Shown here: positions 11,881 to 24,150 of the stretch, in pieces
Layout: the number at the start of each line of letters is the position of its first letter
Position numbering within the stretch: position 1 is the first letter of the stretch
Assembly: GCA_947044365.1 (NCBI GenBank)
Contig: OX345651.1
Location: 714,926 to 778,925, forward strand
From: Petrosia ficiformis
Lineage: Eukaryota; Porifera; Demospongiae; Haplosclerida; Petrosiidae
Direction of reading: 5' to 3'
DNA: 64,000 nt
Position numbers and translations under genes: made by a program
The notes under the pieces: model-generated
Told to the model about the DNA's origin: nothing
What the model saw: only the letters and a program-made list of their open reading frames with translations
Databases searched by the model: none

Positions 11881-14800
11881 TCATTTTCCTCCCGACTTTA
11901 ATCTTTTTAGAGTTCCAGATGAGCTAGGCATTTCAAGTGTGTGCCAACGACTCACGGGGTGTCGAGGAGTAGCAAACATCTCCAGCCAGTGGACACGTCC
12001 AGTAGGATGATCAGAACCCTCTCCTAGTTGTACTATCCCCATCAAGTCATTTCTACCTAGGAGGTCATAATCCATTACATGAAGTTCTAAACGTACAAAA
12101 TGTATATCCATGTCGGTTACGTCAAATTGGAAATTCTCGTTATAAATGGGAACAAGTGTTTTTTTCTTGATGGAACTTTTCCATTTTGATTCTCTGTTGC
12201 CCTTGTAGTATAAATAGATTTTGACATATGGATCTGTATGGAGGAAAGGGTATATGATTGGGATAGATAGATGGATGGATAGATGAATGGATGGATTTGT
12301 ATGGAGGAGAGGTTGTATGATTGATTGGATGGATAATGAATGGATGGATGAATGGATAGATAGATAGGTGGATGGATGAATAGCTAGCTGGATGAGAGGA
12401 TGAATGATGGATGCATCTGTATGGAGGAAAATTTATGGATGTATCGATGGATTTGGAAGCTGAATAGATGGATGAATGGTTGTATGAAAGTTATGAAGAA
12501 TGAATGGATGGTTATAGAAGAATGGTTGACTGGATCACAAGTTAGATAAATAGATGAAAGGATTAACAAATAGATGTACAACATTACAACCACAATATAG
12601 TTATAAACATCTAATAAATTAAAATGCAGTCAAACACCATTGAACGTGTACACATGTACATGTATTATATATTCATGTATATATATATACATGTACATAT
12701 GATAATCTTATGAGTGATTGTAGTGATAGGTACTATGGGTACATGGGTATGTATATATAGAGGTATGTGTGTGTGTACACATGTATTGTATATTCATGTA
12801 TACATGTGTATAATACACATTCTTATGAGTGATTGTAGTGATAGGTACTATGGGTACATGGGTATGTATATATAGAGGTACGTGTGTGTGTACACATGTA
12901 TTGTATATTCATGTATACATGTGTATAATACACATTCTTATGAGTGATTGTAGTGATAGGTACTATGGGTACATGGGTATGTATATATAGAGGTACGTGT
13001 GTGTGTACACATGTATTATATATTCATGTACATGTATATGTACTTATGAGTGATTATAGTGATAGATGCTATGGGTAACAGGTAGGTACATACATGTATA
13101 CTATCAAATAGAGGTATGTATGTATGTATGTATGTATGTATGTGTGTGTGTGTGTATTCATGTATATGGAATATATAAAGAATGTGTTTATATGTGTGGA
13201 ATACATGTACATGTACATGTTTACAATTTCGAGAATTGTTAACATACATTTATATAATAATTATGTGTATAATTATAATTATGGTAAATCCAGCATTTGT
13301 CATTATTAGATTGGCCTGTAGTCTCAGGCTGATAATATTCCAGGAAATATTAATTATAAACATTAGTGATTACATAAACATACATGTACAAATGTACATA
13401 CATTATATATATATGTACATAATCACATATATGTACATGTACATATATTATATACACAGACACACAGGTACATACATACATACATACATACATGTACATA
13501 CATTATACATATATGTACATAATCAAATATATGTACATGTACATATATTATATACACAGACACACAGGTACATACATACATACATACATACATGTACATA
13601 CATTATACATATATGTACATAATCACATATATGTACATGTACATATATTATATACACAGACACACAGGTACATACATACATATATACATGTACATACATT
13701 ATACATATATGTACATAATCACATATATGTACATGTACATATATTATATACACAGACACACAGGTACATACATACATACATACATGTACATACATTATAC
13801 ATATATGTACATAATCACATATATGTACATGTACATATATTATATACACAGACACACAGGTACATACATACATACATACATACATGTACATACATTATAC
13901 ATATTATGTACATAATCACATATATGTACATGTACATATATTATATACACAGACACACAGGTACATACATACATATATACATGTACATACATTATACATA
14001 TATGTACATAATCACATATATGTTCATGTACATATATTATATACACAGACACAAGGTACATACATACATACATAGTGACTACATACATACATGTACATAC
14101 ATTATACATATATGTACATAATCACATAATTATATGTACATGTACATATATTATATACACAGACACACAGGTACATGCATACATATATACATATACACAG
14201 ACACACTCATAAACATACTCACATACATATTTACGCATACACATATATTATTACTAGAGAATGATAATCATTGTGGGGCAAGCCTGAGAGAACACATAAA
14301 AAGGTGTGGTTGTAAGACGAGAGTGTGTGCAACTGTACATACATTATGAACACGTGCAAGTCTGTGAAGATGGCAAATGCTACAGTTCACGGAATAGTGA
14401 TGGAAGTTTCACCAATAAAGGTAAGTAGGAAAAACCCTGATGTTAAGCACTTTAGCAGGAAGATCACTTTGCTCAGCCATCTATAGCTCAGCAGTTGAAT
14501 CATCTCTTATCTCCCTCTGTCTGTCTCACCTACCTTACTTGTCTTTCATAATCTGTCTCCATAGCTCTTGTCTCTCCAGCATAATCTTCAATCTCTCTTC
14601 TGAGGCTTTGCTCAGCTTATCTTCCTCTGTCTCCATTTAGTCTCTCTTCTCTTACGTAATCTCACCTCTCTCTCCGCTTTAGTTTCTGCAGGTCGTTTGG
14701 CTCTGTCCCTTTCTCATGATGAACAATGCTGGCTTTCTCAAATTTTATTGATAAGATATTTACGGAATACGAGAATTAAAAGTATTTACGGAATACGTAC

Positions 14801-16611
14801 GAATACAAACAAACTGACAAATATATATAATGCAAACTTTCCAGCTACCTCACTAGTGTGGGGCTCGCTCAGGCTCGCCCCAATTATTATTATTATTATT
14901 ATTATATGGACACTGGATGAGTGTGGAGAGTTGGCTAGCCATCAAAGGCATTTGATGTTCATTTTCACTTAATTTTCTAAGCCATTGTGGCTGCTCATTT
15001 TCTAAGCCATTGTGGCTGCTTATTTTCTAAGCCATTGTGGCTGATTATTTTTTCTAAGCCAAAGTGGCTGCTCTAATGTTTTCCAGGCCCTTTGTGGCTG
15101 TGCTTAATGAAGCCATTGTGTCTGTTTGTTTGTTGTGTGTGTGTTTGTCTATGCCTATTTCTAGCATGCTAGACACATGAATTTTCATGTACATAATTAC
15201 ACATATTACACACATTCATGTACATACAGACACACAGAGACACATAAGTGTACTCACACACAGACAGACATTACATGTACACCTACACACATACATGTAC
15301 ATACACACTTAAAAACATATATACATGTACACACACAGACCTGCGGATCCTGAAATATCCATTTTTTGTAGATTGGTGGCTTTTAATATTATACCAGAGA
15401 TAGTATTAAGTGTAGGATTGTACATGAGTGACATCAGAATATCACCACGAGTATCAGACTGTAGAGAATATACATAGATGTATATTTTGGTTAACTACAA
15501 ATATAACTAAATCCCTTATAAGGTCATTCACATCACCATGTCCTCAGAAAAATGTTCACAACTTTAGTTTGGAATGTCCAACAATCTTTTTATCTGCATC
15601 ATTTTCATATAATTATCCTTCCTGTTCCTTTTGGTGTATGCCAAATTTCAATCCATCGTTTCATTATTGAGTTACAGTATAATCATGTATTAACCTTATG
15701 ACATTAAACTATACACTATGTACATATAAGTTATTGAGTTACAGTATAATCATGTATTAACCTTATGACATTAAACTATACACTATAGTACATATAAGTT
15801 ATTGAGTTACAGTATAATCATGTATTAACCTTATGACATTAAACTATACACTATAGTACATATATAGTCATGACATCATAATTTTGAGGACATCGTGAAT
15901 GTGAACTGAAAATGAAAATGGGCTAATACAAACAAACTAGCTTACTTTTAAAATACTTGATTCTTCAACCAGTTTTGCAGAAACCTTTACTCCATACAAG
16001 TCAGCTTCTTCAAGAGGAAGTACTACAGCGCCCATATCATCACTAGATGAGAACGCATCTTTGTCCAGTACTCTAAGAACAAGAGTCTGTCTACGAATCT
16101 CGTTTGGTAAAAGTCCAGTAAATTCAAAAACTTCGTTAAAATATGGTTCTAAGGTCTTTTTATGGATCTTAGATTCGAAAATTTGTTCCTTGTTAGGAAC
16201 TAAGAATAAAATGACGAACGGATCAGAAGTTCCACTTCTGTCCTTAGCAGGAAGATTTGTACCTGACATTAGATGAACGGTGAGGGCACAGCGCTGAATA
16301 TCATAATATAACGAAAAATGAACCTTTGGTTCACCATCGTCATCAGTGTCCTCCTCAGCATCACATGTGAAAGACGAACTTGATGAGCTCGTTGGTTGCT
16401 GTGTTACTATAAACTGATCTATCAGTTGAGGATGTACTGGCATAGGACATTGTGGCTGCTTGAATTCAAAAACTTTATCAAGAGGAACTTTTTGGTACTC
16501 CGGTATGACTAAGTCAACAGTGGCTACTTTTTGATATGACACATCTTTGTGTTTTGTTTCCTCATTTTCTGTTTCTTTACACCATGGACAGCAGCATATT
16601 GGACAACTCAT
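11881..16611 (-). CDS. Synaptotagmin-like double-C2 protein 4, canonical loops
   Basis: Exons 15946-16611, 15341-15458 and 11881-12233 (in reading order) give 378 aa with the same phases. The middle exon is again exactly 118 nt. The N-terminus [11 protein letters not shown] is Cys-rich and [12 protein letters not shown] is conserved. C2A has [11 protein letters not shown] and [11 protein letters not shown]2B has [12 protein letters not shown] and [11 protein letters not shown], so both domains keep the full aspartate set. The C-terminus has HWLEMFATP and RWHTL. This is the most synaptotagmin-like member and may resemble the ancestor of the cluster (inference). Intron 2 is about 3.1 kb, far longer than in the paralogues, and is filled with minisatellites and a transposon-like scrap. 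Confidence 0.87.
12240..12560. repeat. Degenerate (GGAT)n satellite
   Basis: Imperfect GGAT/GAAT tetranucleotide repeats start next to the acceptor of C2B exon 3 in the fourth C2 gene. Part of the array repeats the phrase TGTATGGAGGA at intervals of 60-120 bases. Confidence 0.75.
12648..13100. repeat. Minisatellite, about 115-bp unit
   Basis: Nearly four copies of a unit containing ATGAGTGATTGTAGTGATAG and GGGTACATGGGTATG. The middle copies are almost identical, which implies recent expansion. It lies in intron 2 of the fourth C2 gene. Confidence 0.85.
13390..14190. repeat. Minisatellite, about 95-100-bp unit
   Basis: About eight copies of a unit containing ACATAATCACATATATGTAC, ACAGACACACAGG and an (ACAT)n stretch of variable length. 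Because unit lengths are often multiples of three, long artificial open frames appear on both strands (for example 13492-14121). They are not genes. Confidence 0.88.
14250..14660. mobile_element. Possible transposon-derived fragments
   Basis: At 14346 on +, a 47-codon frame reads [18 protein letters not shown], followed by a donor-like GTAAGT. On - around 14550-14640 another short frame reads [17 protein letters not shown], then [10 protein letters not shown]. Both have coding-like composition but no full domain. With the GC-rich word GCTCGCTCAGGCTCGCCCC at about 14866, they suggest a decayed mobile element inside the intron. The family is not recognised. Confidence 0.3.
14968..15125. repeat. 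Tandem repeat, about 25-bp unit
   Basis: Five to six decaying copies of TTTTCTAAGCCATTGTGGCT lie in intron 2 of the fourth C2 gene. Confidence 0.8.
15666..15866. repeat. Tandem repeat, about 66-bp unit, 3 copies
   Basis: Three almost identical copies of a unit beginning TTATTGAGTTACAGTATAAT and ending GTACATATAAG lie in intron 1 of the fourth C2 gene. The near identity points to recent duplication. Confidence 0.88.
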
Positions 16612-16837
16612 TGTGTGTTTGTAGTGAGTGTGTAAGTGTGTATGTACCTCTTGGGTTCAGTAATGTGATGAAATGATAAAAATGTACTTTGTTAATTAGT
16701 TATAATTTAGATTTGATTACTGAATACTGCTACCTCTGTTTTCGGGATCGTTAGGGGTTTCTTCCCAGTGTGTGTCTGGGGCTTTCGAATACGATTTATT
16801 TGTCTTGATTAGAAACTGCTCTCTTGCCTATGTGATG

Positions 16838-17100
16838 AAATGAATGTGTGGATGGATAGATGGATGGATGGATGGATGGATAGATGGATGGATAGATGGA
16901 TGGATGGATGGATGGATGGATGGATGGATGGATGGATAGATGGACAAAAGGGTGGGTGGATGGTAAGATTATAACAGTGTATTTGTAGATGGATGGATAG
17001 ATGGATGGATGGATGGATGGATAGATGGATGGATGGATGGATAGATGGATGGACAAAAGGGTGGGTGGATGGTAAGATTATAACAGTGTATTTGTACAAG
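16838..17100. repeat. (GGAT)n array with internal 120-bp duplication
   Basis: Long (ATGG)n runs are interrupted twice by the same phrase GACAAAAGGGTGGGTGGATG and the sequence after it, so a larger segment of about 120 bases was duplicated on top of the tetranucleotide array. The array lies upstream of the fourth C2 gene. Confidence 0.88.
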
Positions 17101-17163
17101 TGAGATTACATAGACATCAACAAAAATAAACAGTCAATCATTATTCTCATAACATAGTTATAT

Positions 17164-17168
<5 letters not shown>

Positions 17169-17197
<29 letters not shown>

Positions 17198-17580
17198 TGT
17201 ATGTATGTATGCATGCATGTATGTATGTATGTATGTATGTATGTATGTATGTATGTATGTATGTATGTATGTATGTATGCATGCATGCATGTATGTATGT
17301 ATGTATGTATGTATGACATACATACATACATACATACATACATACATGTACATGTACATACATACATGCATACATACATACATACATACATACATACATT
17401 GTATGTATGTATGTATGTATGTATGTATGCATGTATGTATGTACATGTACATGTATGTATGTATGTATGTATGTACATGTACATGTATGTATGTATGTTA
17501 TGTACAGTGTATGTATGTTTGTATGTATATACGTATGTATATACATGTACATATGTATGCATGCATGCATGCAGTGCACA
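17169..17580. repeat. (ATGT)n/(ATAC)n array that switches strand
   Basis: A (TATG)n run turns into (CATA)n near 17310 and back near 17400, so large parts are self-complementary and could extrude hairpins. Interspersed GTACATGTAC words are themselves palindromic. Open frames on both strands here (up to 158 codons of Tyr/Val/Cys/Met or Ile/His/Thr) are artefacts of the repeat. Confidence 0.9.
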
Positions 17581-19436
17581 TGTATGCATCCTTTCAACTT
17601 CAATACTATTGGCATTAACTAATAAAGTGAAATATTATAAAACATTCCAGTGAGCTGTACCACAACACTCTGCTGGTAATCACATGTACATGTAAAAATA
17701 CAACTAACAAACATATAACAGTACATAAGAACGACATCACTGGCCACTTTATGAACAAAAAATTAACCTAAGTGCCCATATGGTCAGACAAGTTACCTGT
17801 TCAATTACAAGTAGCTATATAGTATACTGTACTGGCCATTATACAACATGTAATATAACATATATATGGCTATAAACAGAGTACTGTACATAATCCTTAT
17901 ACAGATATACACAATACTAAATAATGATCAATGTGTCTGACGTTGGTTGGCCAGCATATTCAAAATTTGTTTCAAACAACGATTTCAAGTCACATGTACA
18001 TGTACCTTGTGAACTATATTTATGACTATATATAATTATTATTTTATTACAAAGTGGAATACAGTCAATATACATACATGTATATATAATAAGGTCTCTT
18101 TGCAGAATTTAAAATATGATGGTGATTGATTTACATTCTACATAAGGTATGGTTCTTGTAAATGGTTGATTATTTATTTACTGTCAGAATTCCGATGTAT
18201 TTAGCCACTATTGTAATTAAATAATTAACCCTTAGAGAACTGAACTTGTTTTTCAAAATTCTTCCTATTTCCAAAGCTGGTGTCTCTGCTGCATATATGT
18301 TGGCCACCGTTCACTTTCTCTACCCCAAACTTGCCTCCTTTTCTGACATGGAGTACTGCTTCTACAAACTTGCTTTCCGGGATTTGAAAGTCCCCAAGCG
18401 CTTCGTAGGATTAATTCAAATGTAGCACTCTCCCTCTTTTGACTGGAACTGCGGCAAACAAAATGACCCCACTGCATGTTGGCACCAGGTTCTTTATTAA
18501 AATACTAACACAATTAATGATATTACATCATATATAACAAGATGATGTACATGTAAGAGACTCAAGATATCATATAAATATATAACATTATAGTAAACAT
18601 TTCCTACACACAGCTAAACGTGTTCATAAAAGCATCCATAAAAGCATGTAGTTTTTAAGATAATGTTTTCTTGAGTCTGGCAATGTCAAACATTTACACT
18701 AAAAGTGTAACTGTCACTACAATGAAAATGTTTTGAATGTTTTACTAATGTACATGTAATAACAGAGGGAAGCTTTTGGTCATGTACAAGTACCTATACA
18801 AACTACCTCTGATCAAGGACGCTTCAAATTATGGACATCACCATACTAAACACACTTCTCTTTGTCCCAATACAATACATTTGTGTATTAAATGGTCTCT
18901 GTATAAAGAATATTGTTAAAGTGTAATCACATCAATCCAAAGTGTATTTTACTCTGTAGTTTTGTAAACTTATTGCATCATCTACTATAAAGTATCAAAA
19001 TATCAACATTATAAATTGGCTTTCATTCATATACCATTGACCTGTGAGTTAATTATACATACAGTACTACAAATAATCACATGATATGTAAATTTCAGTA
19101 AGTACTATGGATACTGGAATTATTTAATGCTATCACATTTGATTTCATAACCCTGCTTTTATTGGAGGTCCACTATCAGGTATTACATAATAATCCATAT
19201 GAACACTCACACTAACTCACTACTGGAATTAGACTACACATTCTTTTACATGCCATGCCCTTTATTAACCAGGAATAAAAGGAGATGTACTGTATCAAAA
19301 TCCACAAGGTATGCAAACAAGATCGGGATGATATTGGTGCAGGAGGTTAATGTAGGACCCAAAATTAAACAAAGCACTTTTATAGGTAGTTACACATGTA
19401 TGTAGGGTTATATGGAATAATTTTGGGACCTACATG

Positions 19437-19636
19437 CAGTGTTCTGCCCAGGATATTTAGAGTGGTGGTTGGATTCTACATTGCATTTAGTGCTGTATAT
19501 CCAGTATATACTTAATTCTGTCTCAGTAGCCACTATATGTATTATCTGAGAGGTGGTTAATTTATCTAAGAGGTAGTTAATTCATCTGAGAGGTGGTTAT
19601 TCCCGACCAGTGCCGACCAGTGTGGGCAGAACACTG
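19437..19636. mobile_element. 200-bp MITE-like element
   Basis: Terminal inverted repeats CAGTGTTCTGCCCA and TGGGCAGAACACTG bound a 200-base segment. Inside are three or four copies of a short tandem word related to ATCTGAGAGGTGGTTA. I saw no clear target-site duplication. Confidence 0.65.
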
Positions 19637-19849
19637 TACATGTACATTAGCATCTTATGCCAGTACCATCCTGGCCCTTTTGGATTTTGATATCCCCACA
19701 TCTTCATGGTTATTCTTTATAATCAATTCCGTGGAATGCAATTTAGGGATGGCTCTATTTATATATTCTAAGGATGTACTAATGACTCGTAATGAGTATT
19801 AAATTGATATTGTGATCATAATAATTATACATGTACAAATATTACAGGA

Positions 19850-20006
19850 TACACATACACATAAGTACAAATCGAATTTCAGTTTAATGAAAAAACAGAA
19901 CCCACATATTCGCTGTTGTGACAATAATACAATTCTTACAGAGGAAATTAACCAATGGATTCATTACATGTACAGACGTTATTCAGATCCAGGAAATATT
20001 TACTAA
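19850..20006 (+). CDS. Doubtful terminal exon, unknown protein
   Basis: After an acceptor-like TATTACAG an open frame runs to a TAA at 20004-20006 and ends TEEINQWIHYMYRRYSDPGN, then IY. The second half has protein-like composition, but I recognise no family and found no partner exon upstream. It may be a chance frame. Confidence 0.2.
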
Positions 20007-20598
20007 CAATGTTAATTACAATGAGTAAGCTACATTTTATTAATTAACCACAAGATGAAGGCTTCAATCCTTGTGATGAACTTTTACTACTGTAATCAAT
20101 GGAGGGTTTCAAGAATGAGCCAAACAATGTATAGCATGTGTGTGTGTTCTTAGGATAACATAACATGAGCCAATTTTATAACTGGTACTTAATTAAGTGT
20201 GTAATTTGGCTCTAAAGATAATTACACCAAATATGACACTCTAATGGTATACCATATAAGCTTATTATTAACAACAAGAAATTATTTGACATTAAGATAG
20301 GAGCTTACTACTAAAAATTGAGCAATATTTTAATGATTTGTACTTCATAAACAAATTTGTGTCCGAGGATGTGATCTAGCCAGAGCCTGGTAACAATGCC
20401 ACAACTTAAGATGTGGTGTCAGCCAATATGAATATCTTTATTGAAAACAGTGCATGGACAATCTATGCCATATATATATAGTGGTAAACAGATATTGAAT
20501 TTCAACAGCTCATAATCATATTATTATTATCACTACTAGTGGTCAAGAGACAACCCCTTTAGTACAACCACACACACATACACATTATGAAAACCTAC

Positions 20599-20843
20599 CT
20601 TTAAAAAGCAATCCCAAAATTCTCTATGTTCCTCAACACACCAACCAAACCAACTCTCTCTGAAACAACGTTGAAGAATTGCTCTTTCTTTTTGACAGGA
20701 CAAGAGGGCATGCGCTTTAACTCTTTCTTGGTGATTTTTTTCTGCCTCGGTAACACCAAATAGTCTTCCCTCCATACAATTACTGCAACTGGATGGAGAG
20801 ACTCATGAATAGATATGCAGACTCATACATACACACACATACC
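20599..20843 (-). CDS. Twin-CX9C (CHCH-type) protein, first coding exon
   Basis: The coding part is 20599-20775 on -. The ATG at 20773-20775 starts a 59-codon exon that ends at an AAG before GTAGGT. A tiny 60-base intron (20783-20842) with GTATGT and TTGCAG ends precedes it, so a 5' noncoding exon probably ends at 20843. The protein contains CQKERAILQRC and CVEEHREFWDC, two exact C-X9-C motifs 8 residues apart. This is the twin-CX9C pattern of small disulfide proteins of the mitochondrial intermembrane space (respiratory-chain subunits or assembly factors imported through MIA40). I cannot name the exact member. The downstream exon(s) were not found. Confidence 0.6.
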
Positions 20844-21285
20844 TGCAGTAAATAGTATTACTCAAAAACTACAAATAATTATATATATATAAAACTATTT
20901 AGGCCCAGATATAAGAACTAAATCTCTCCTCACAACGACTCGAAAGCAAGTCTACTTCCTATAAACTAATATTGACAATATAAACTCACCAAATTCCTGA
21001 GATTTTATATGTCTTTCTGCATGCATGCATGCATGTACGCATGGTCTTGGTAGGCGTGGCAGCACAGGGGTGGGGAAATTGGTAACCAGGGGTAACCAAC
21101 CAGGTGTTTTTGGCGCACTTTCTAAACTATCTTAGGTCGAAAGGAAGTCCAATGGACATTCTAAATCAATCAACACACAGTCTCCACAAGACGATTGAGT
21201 TAGCAAAGGAGGTTAGATTATAATATTAGATAAATGGTAAATAAAAAGATATAATGTTGAACTATATATATATATATATATATAT
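20844..21285. other. Spacer before pogo element
   Basis: AT-rich, with a GCATGCATGC run at about 21020 and a (TA)n tract at 21264-21286 into which the transposon is inserted. I see no gene. Confidence 0.5.
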
Positions 21286-24150
21286 AGTAAACTCTGGTAA
21301 TTGCGGACGCTTTTTTTCAATTTGCATGTAAAAATGTCTTACTTTTTACTGTATCAAGCCAATCTGACGAATTACACCAACGAAATAGACACCACAGTAA
21401 TCAGCAAGGTGTCACTAGTACAACTGTTCTACTGCCAGTTCTTTAAACTGAAAGGATAAAAAGTTATAGTGCGACAAAAGGAAAGACTGTTGAGCAGGTA
21501 AAGTCGGACTGTGTAGGGTAATTTCGGACTATGTTTTACGGAGGGATCCACGGAAGAACACGATTAATAAACGGAAAGCACGTGTGAGGCATGGTAAAGA
21601 GAGATGCTTTTTTACTGGATTTTTTTCAAGGTTAGAGGGTTGAATACAAATAAAATGTATTCAATATAGAAGTATTACATATATAAGTGATAACTGTAAA
21701 AACTGTGTGTGTGTTTAGTTGCATGATTCACAAATGTAGTCTCCTATGTCTTCTAATTCTTCTTCTTCTAGTCCTATGCATGCAGCATGGTACCACTGTT
21801 TGCATATTTTGCATTCTATCCATGTTTCACTCTCTTCTGTTTCTTCTTCCCAGATATTGCCACATTCACCGCACACATCTTGATCGTCATTGTATTTTAT
21901 CTTTTTGGGTCTAGAACTGGATCTTGCTGGCTGTTTCTCCTTTCTCTTTTTTCCCTTTGATTTTTGTTTTAGCTTTTCCTCATTTTTTTTCAATCTCTGT
22001 AGTTTTCTCTCTTCTTTTTCTAACTCCTTCCTCCTTTTTTCTTCCTCTTGTTTTTTTTGTATCTCCAGGGCTTCCTCTGCAGTGAGGCTCTCTCCAAGAG
22101 AAGCTACTCTTCTTCCTCTTTTAGCTGGTGTACTCTTTGACTTCACCGATTGTTCCAAGTACTTGAGAAAGAATGCTGGCAGGGATGAATCTGTACTGGT
22201 GGTTGATTGTGATGATTGTGATGATTGTGACTCACTGACTGTAGCTTGGCCTGCTGGTGATGACGATGAGTTGTTTGAGTTTGACTGGTCAGATGTACCT
22301 GGATTTGGTGTTGAGTAACCAATATTGGAGTGTGACTGGTTGATCGGAACTGATGTTGGTGGTGATAATGAAGAGTTAGCAATTCCTGAGCTAGTTGATG
22401 TTGATGACGAAGGGCATTGAGAGGTAATAAGTTGGTTTGTTAGTTCACTGTCTATGTGTGTATTCAATTGTTCTAGCAAAGATTCACCATACATTGGGTC
22501 ACAATTTAACTCATCTAGGTCTCTTTCATTACCTGATTCATCATTTTCTATATCATTAGGGTCATCATTGGTGCCACTGCCAAGTTGTTGTTGTTGTTGT
22601 TGCTTTTGTGGCCCAGTTGCCACAAGTGGTCTTGATGGCATAAGAGATCCATCTTCAATAGCATTACGAGAAAGGGGCATTATTCCTGTTCTCTTGAAGC
22701 CATTAACTGCATATGTAGGCTTAAAACCTTTCCATGCTTGGCCAATCAAGTATGGAAAATCAGTTTTTTTAATATACCGCCGTTCTTTCAAAAAGAGACT
22801 ATGGGCTGCTTGATCATAAAAACCTTTTAATGGTTTCATGACAGCTACATCCAGTGGCTGTAGAAGATGGGTTGTGTGTGCTGGTAATTTTGCTAGTTCA
22901 ATTCTATGTTCAATGGCCAACTGTCTTACTTCATATTTTATATGCGATTCATGGCCATCAATAATTAATAGAACTGGTCTTTGCTGGGGTATGTGTGGAA
23001 TAAATAAGTTCCGAAACCAATCAAGAAAGTTGATTTCGGTCATCCAGCCCTTTGCAGAGACAGCATATCGAGCTCCTGGAGGTCCGTTCTGTGTATGGTG
23101 AGGCATCAATCGTTGACCACTGTACAAAATGTATGGTGGCAACAAAAAACCTGACGCTGATATGCATACTTGTACAGTAATGTTTTCTTTGCCTGTCCCA
23201 CCTACTGTGTATTGTGGCGATTTCGCTCCTTTTCTGGCAACAACTTTCTGAGGGCGACCACAAAGGCAAAAGCTTGTCTCGTCTGCATTGAACACCCTTT
23301 CTGGGTGATTTAAAAGCCCATTTTTTTCTAACAGTGGTTGAAGCACGTCATGAAACCAGTGGTCAATAGTACCAGCATGAGTGTTCTTAGCTCGAGCTAT
23401 TTGTAAGCTTTGTGGCTTCCTCATTGAGAGGTTAGGGTTTCGCTTGAGGAAATTGCTCCACCAATATCTACCTGGCACCCCATTTAAAAATAAATCACTT
23501 TTGTTTTTTTCTTTTAAGTAGTCAGCTACGATTGCTATGACATCCTTTTTACCCAAGCCGATTCCCCAGTCGGAAAAGTTTACACATACCTCAGCAATTA
23601 TACCTTCTTCTTCTGCTGACAGCCTAGGTGGTCTTCCTTGTTTGGAACCCTTGCCATTTAACCTATCATTGAGAGTTTGTCTGGGAATATTGTACAATTG
23701 TGCTGCTCTGTACTGGGTTAGCTCACCATCTTTTACCCTCTGTATAGCCTCTTGTATGTCTGGTTCACTGTATTTTTTTTTCATTCCACAGGTCTGAGAC
23801 ATCTATAATACCAAAGATTTTACTTTATTTACTTTTAAAATGAATTGTTTACTTACCTTTTTATGCACTTTCTCAACTAAATAAACACAAAACTTAGTGT
23901 ACAGCCTACTGTTAACCACTTCAAAGATCCAGCTGGAATAATTTGCAGGTGTCATGTTATATATCAATCGAAAGGTCTATTCTCGTTCCGTTTGATGGGA
24001 CAGGTTTGAGGATGCTTATATAAACTGTTATGTAATTATAATAGATACTTAAAAACCACTAAGTGCAGGTAAGTGCGGACATGTCAATTTAATTTACATT
24101 GTTTTTATATGCGCGTCCGGAATTGACAGTAGTCCGGAATTACCAGAGTT

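Larger units (their letters stand above)
17600..20598. other. Intergenic, mostly empty
   Basis: AT-rich sequence without a recognisable gene. A less AT-rich block at 18265-18477 has an open frame on the - strand with no known domain. A 200-bp inverted-repeat element is at 19437-19636, and a doubtful + strand exon is at 19850-20006. The remaining exon(s) of the twin-CX9C gene, if it has any, should lie here, but I could not identify them. Confidence 0.4.

Noticed and set aside
13182..14121. Open frames of up to 209 codons on both strands
   Set aside because: They lie wholly in a 100-bp minisatellite, consist of Tyr/Ile/His/Thr repeats, and occur on both strands at once.
17147..17653. Open frames of 100-158 codons on both strands
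   Set aside because: They are translations of ATGT/ATAC tetranucleotide repeats with no non-repeat sequence.
18265..18477. 70-codon - strand frame
   Set aside because: Composition is less AT-rich than its surroundings, but I found no domain, no splice partner and no paralogue in the window.
21890..22318. 142-codon + strand frame inside the pogo element
   Set aside because: It is the complement of the Ser/Gln- and Lys/Glu-rich part of the transposase.
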